A stretch of DNA of 16,989 bases from the NCBI GenBank assembly GCA_902783755.1, contig CACZSC010000208.1:1-16989 (forward strand), given 5' to 3'. The notes under the pieces were generated by a model. The model was given only the letters and a program-made list of their open reading frames with translations, was not told the origin of the DNA and ran no database searches. Position numbers and translations under genes: made by a program. Shown in pieces: positions 15,272 through 16,989 of this stretch; within the stretch, counting starts at the first letter, position 1, and every line of letters begins with the position of its first letter. The DNA comes from an uncultured Ruminococcus sp. Its GTDB lineage: Bacteria > Bacillota > Clostridia > Oscillospirales > CAG-272.

Positions 15272-16063
15272 ATGATGAAAAGAACTCTGAAACTCTGGAA
15301 CAACGTACCCGGATTCGACAGGGAATCCACTGTCATGGAGTACTATCCGGCACAGGACAAGAGGACCGAGGCGGTCGTCGTGATTTTCCCGGGCGGAGCC
15401 TACGCGTTCCACGCAGACCATGAAGGGAAGGGATACGCGGAGTATCTTAACTCCATCGGGATGGACGCATACGTCGTATATTACAGCGTCGCCCCGAACC
15501 GTTTCCCGCTTCCGCTGCTCGACGCCAGACGGGCCGTCAGATACCTGAGACGACATTACGTGGATCTCGGTGTGGACCCCAAAAGGATCGCAGTCATGGG
15601 CTCTTCCGCGGGAGGACATCTCGCGTCCCTTGTCTCCACCTATGACAAACCTGTTGAAGGCGAAGGACTTGACTACGTCGACACCTTCCCGTTCAAACCC
15701 GACGCCACGATCCTGTGCTATCCCGTTATCCAGGCCCCGGAGTTTGGCCTCGGCCACTACATGAGCTTCGAGAACCTCTGCGGCGACATTATCCCGTTCG
15801 CTGAGGTTTCCACTGACAAGCTTGTCGGCGATGATACGCCACCCGCGTTCATATTCCATACATCCACGGATGACGGCGTAGACGTGCGGAACAGCTACGC
15901 TTACGCCGAAGCCCTCAAGAGACACCACATTCCGAACGAAGTCCATATCTTCGCACGGGGTGGCCACGGCGGCGGCACGTTCGCCCAGGATCCATACGTC
16001 GGACAGTGGCCTGAGCTTCTCAGAAACTGGTTCATCCAAAACGGATGGCTACCGAAGAAATAA
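15272..16063 (+). CDS. Alpha/beta-hydrolase esterase, paralogue 2
   Basis: This 263-residue protein is the nearest relative of the gene before it, alignable from MMKRTLKLWNNVPG to the C-terminal GQWPELLRNWF without large gaps. Ser112 in GSSAGGH, an Asp in TSTDDGVD and His232 in GGHGGG form the candidate triad; VVIFPGGAY supplies the oxyanion hole. The start ATG at 15272 is preferred over 15257 because GGAG (15259-15262) lies 9 nt before it, inside the longer reading, and because the protein then lines up with paralogue 1. The gap to the upstream stop is 37 nt and holds no promoter or hairpin. It is probably cytosolic. The two may differ in acyl chain or sugar acceptor, judging by changes in the loop after the elbow (YVSSIAGED against YDKPVEGEG). 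Confidence 0.85.
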   Translation: MMKRTLKLWNNVPGFDRESTVMEYYPAQDKRTEAVVVIFPGGAYAFHADHEGKGYAEYLNSIGMDAYVVYYSVAPNRFPLPLLDARRAVRYLRRHYVDLGVDPKRIAVMGSSAGGHLASLVSTYDKPVEGEGLDYVDTFPFKPDATILCYPVIQAPEFGLGHYMSFENLCGDIIPFAEVSTDKLVGDDTPPAFIFHTSTDDGVDVRNSYAYAEALKRHHIPNEVHIFARGGHGGGTFAQDPYVGQWPELLRNWFIQNGWLPKK

Positions 16064-16080
16064 GGAAGGGGAAAAGAACG

Positions 16081-16860
16081 ATGGAAACATACAGAATGTG
16101 GGAAAAGACTCCTCTTCTTGAAGGGGAAGAACCGGTCCTGGAATACTACCCGGCAGCGGAAAAGAAGACAGACTGCGCATTCATCATATTCCCGGGCGGC
16201 GGATATACCAACAGGACACCTTATGAAGGCGAGGGCTACGCCGAGTACTTGAACGCGGCAGGCATCGATGCCTTCGTATGCGAATACAGGCTCTGTCCCA
16301 ACAGGTTCCCCATCCCTCTGCTTGACGCCAGAAGAGCCGTAAGGTTCGTGCGCGCAAACGCGGAGAGATTCGGCATCGCCAAGGACAAGATCGTCGTCAT
16401 CGGATCCAGCGCCGGCGGACACCTCATCACGCTGCTCGCCAACTACAGGGATCCCATCCCCGGAGAGGGAGCTGACATGATCGACAGTGAAGACTTCATG
16501 CCGAACGGCACGGTCCTGTGCTACGCTGTTATAAACCACAGCCTCGAGCCCGAGAATCCCAACGTATACGGATGTCTCATGGCCCTGACGGACGGCAAGG
16601 ACATGGAAAAAGTCTACACGGACCTTCTTGTCGACGACAGGACTCCCCCGGCATTCATCTGGCACACATACGATGACACCATAGTGAACTGCATAAATGC
16701 CATATCCTACGCATCCGCCCTTGCCGCTCACGGCATCCCTCACGAGCTCCACATACTCGAGGGACTCGAACACGGTTCGGGACTCGCGTACGAGAGCGAT
16801 CACGTCCATCAGTGGGCGGCCCTCATGCTGGAATGGCTCAGAGCAAGGAAATTCCTTTAA
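16081..16860 (+). CDS. Alpha/beta-hydrolase esterase, paralogue 3 (divergent)
   Basis: This 259-residue member of the same family is clearly further from the other two. It keeps FIIFPGGGY, RFPIPLLDARRAVRFVR and the elbow GSSAGGH with Ser110. Asp199 (WHTYDDTIVN) and His231 (LEHGSG) complete a plausible triad. The GGGTF.QDPYVGQW tail of its neighbours is replaced by GSGLAYESDHVHQW, so the pocket lining differs. The start ATG at 16081 follows an AAGGAAGGGG stretch and lies 17 nt after the paralogue 2 stop. An upstream ATG at 16045 would overlap that gene and is not supported. It has no signal peptide. Divergent tandem copies suggest different specificities rather than gene dosage. Confidence 0.85.
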   Translation: METYRMWEKTPLLEGEEPVLEYYPAAEKKTDCAFIIFPGGGYTNRTPYEGEGYAEYLNAAGIDAFVCEYRLCPNRFPIPLLDARRAVRFVRANAERFGIAKDKIVVIGSSAGGHLITLLANYRDPIPGEGADMIDSEDFMPNGTVLCYAVINHSLEPENPNVYGCLMALTDGKDMEKVYTDLLVDDRTPPAFIWHTYDDTIVNCINAISYASALAAHGIPHELHILEGLEHGSGLAYESDHVHQWAALMLEWLRARKFL

Positions 16861-16876
16861 AAGCTGTTAGAGATTT

Positions 16877-16989
16877 ATGGAAACCTTTACTGACGGGGAA
16901 TACCGGCTGAAGTCCCTTATTCCCCGCATAATCAAGTTCTCGGCCCCGCTGATGCTGAGCAGCATACTGCAGCTGCTTTACAACGCGGC
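16877..16989 (+). CDS. MATE-family transporter (start only)
   Basis: The first 37 codons are visible and run off the right edge. After METFTDGEYRLKSLIPR the sequence IIKFSAPLMLSSILQLLYNA matches the first membrane segment of MATE-family multidrug and metabolite exporters (typical pattern: FSLPLMLS..LQ.LYN.AD). The start ATG is 16 nt after the third esterase stop with only a weak AGAG site, so it is likely co-transcribed with the operon. It could be an exporter of sugars or drugs, or a flippase of the same superfamily; the part seen cannot decide. Confidence 0.72.
   Translation, partial: METFTDGEYRLKSLIPRIIKFSAPLMLSSILQLLYNA

Noticed and set aside
15251..16809. Long antisense open frames (262 and 302 codons) opposite esterases 2 and 3
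   Set aside because: They mirror strongly coding genes with catalytic motifs, lack ribosome binding sites and contain no recognisable domains; they arise from the codon bias of the sense strand.

Overview
The window reads as a chromosomal stretch from a Gram-positive anaerobe of the Clostridia (Bacillota), probably gut-associated. This is inferred from the lipoprotein signal peptides, strong GGAGG-type ribosome binding sites, sigma-A-like promoters with 17-nt spacers, a pth-mfd-PrsA-like gene order, a GTP-type PEP carboxykinase, and a mid-range GC content with heavy AGA/AGG and ATA codon use. The genus cannot be named from sequence alone. There is no rRNA, tRNA, CRISPR array, insertion sequence or phage gene, and no gene-free stretch longer than about 260 bases.

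Layout, left to right. (1) Positions 1-1086 (+) hold the 3' part of a gene open at the left edge: a GT8-type glycosyltransferase tail fused to a PlsC-like acyltransferase, closed by a bidirectional terminator. (2) Positions 1147-2071 (-) hold two tandem paralogous small lipoproteins, each with its own promoter. (3) Positions 2132-4394 (-) hold a membrane-anchored type-B carboxylesterase overlapping a GNAT acetyltransferase gene. (4) Positions 4503-6287 (-) hold a stand-alone GTP-dependent PEP carboxykinase with a near-consensus promoter and a strong terminator. (5) Positions 6551-12397 (-) form a housekeeping operon: peptidyl-tRNA hydrolase, Mfd, a PrsA/SurA-like lipoprotein and an unrecognised lipoprotein. 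(6) Positions 12455-13156 (-) encode a metallo-beta-lactamase-fold protein, divergently transcribed from (7). (7) Positions 13346 to the right edge (+) form an operon: an N-acetylhexosamine 1-kinase (NahK-like), three paralogous alpha/beta-hydrolase esterases in tandem and the start of a MATE-family transporter.

The last operon is the most unusual part. A sugar kinase of the type that traps GlcNAc/GalNAc as the 1-phosphate is followed by three related small esterases with intact Ser-Asp-His candidates. Its promoter overlaps a perfect 9-bp inverted repeat with a third half-site immediately downstream. The reading offered is a regulated pathway that removes acyl groups from imported or internal amino-sugar-containing glycans and salvages the sugar. 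That function is inference; the layout and motifs are directly visible. The GT8-acyltransferase fusion at the left edge is the second feature of note and suggests one polypeptide carrying two steps of a glycolipid or surface-polymer pathway.
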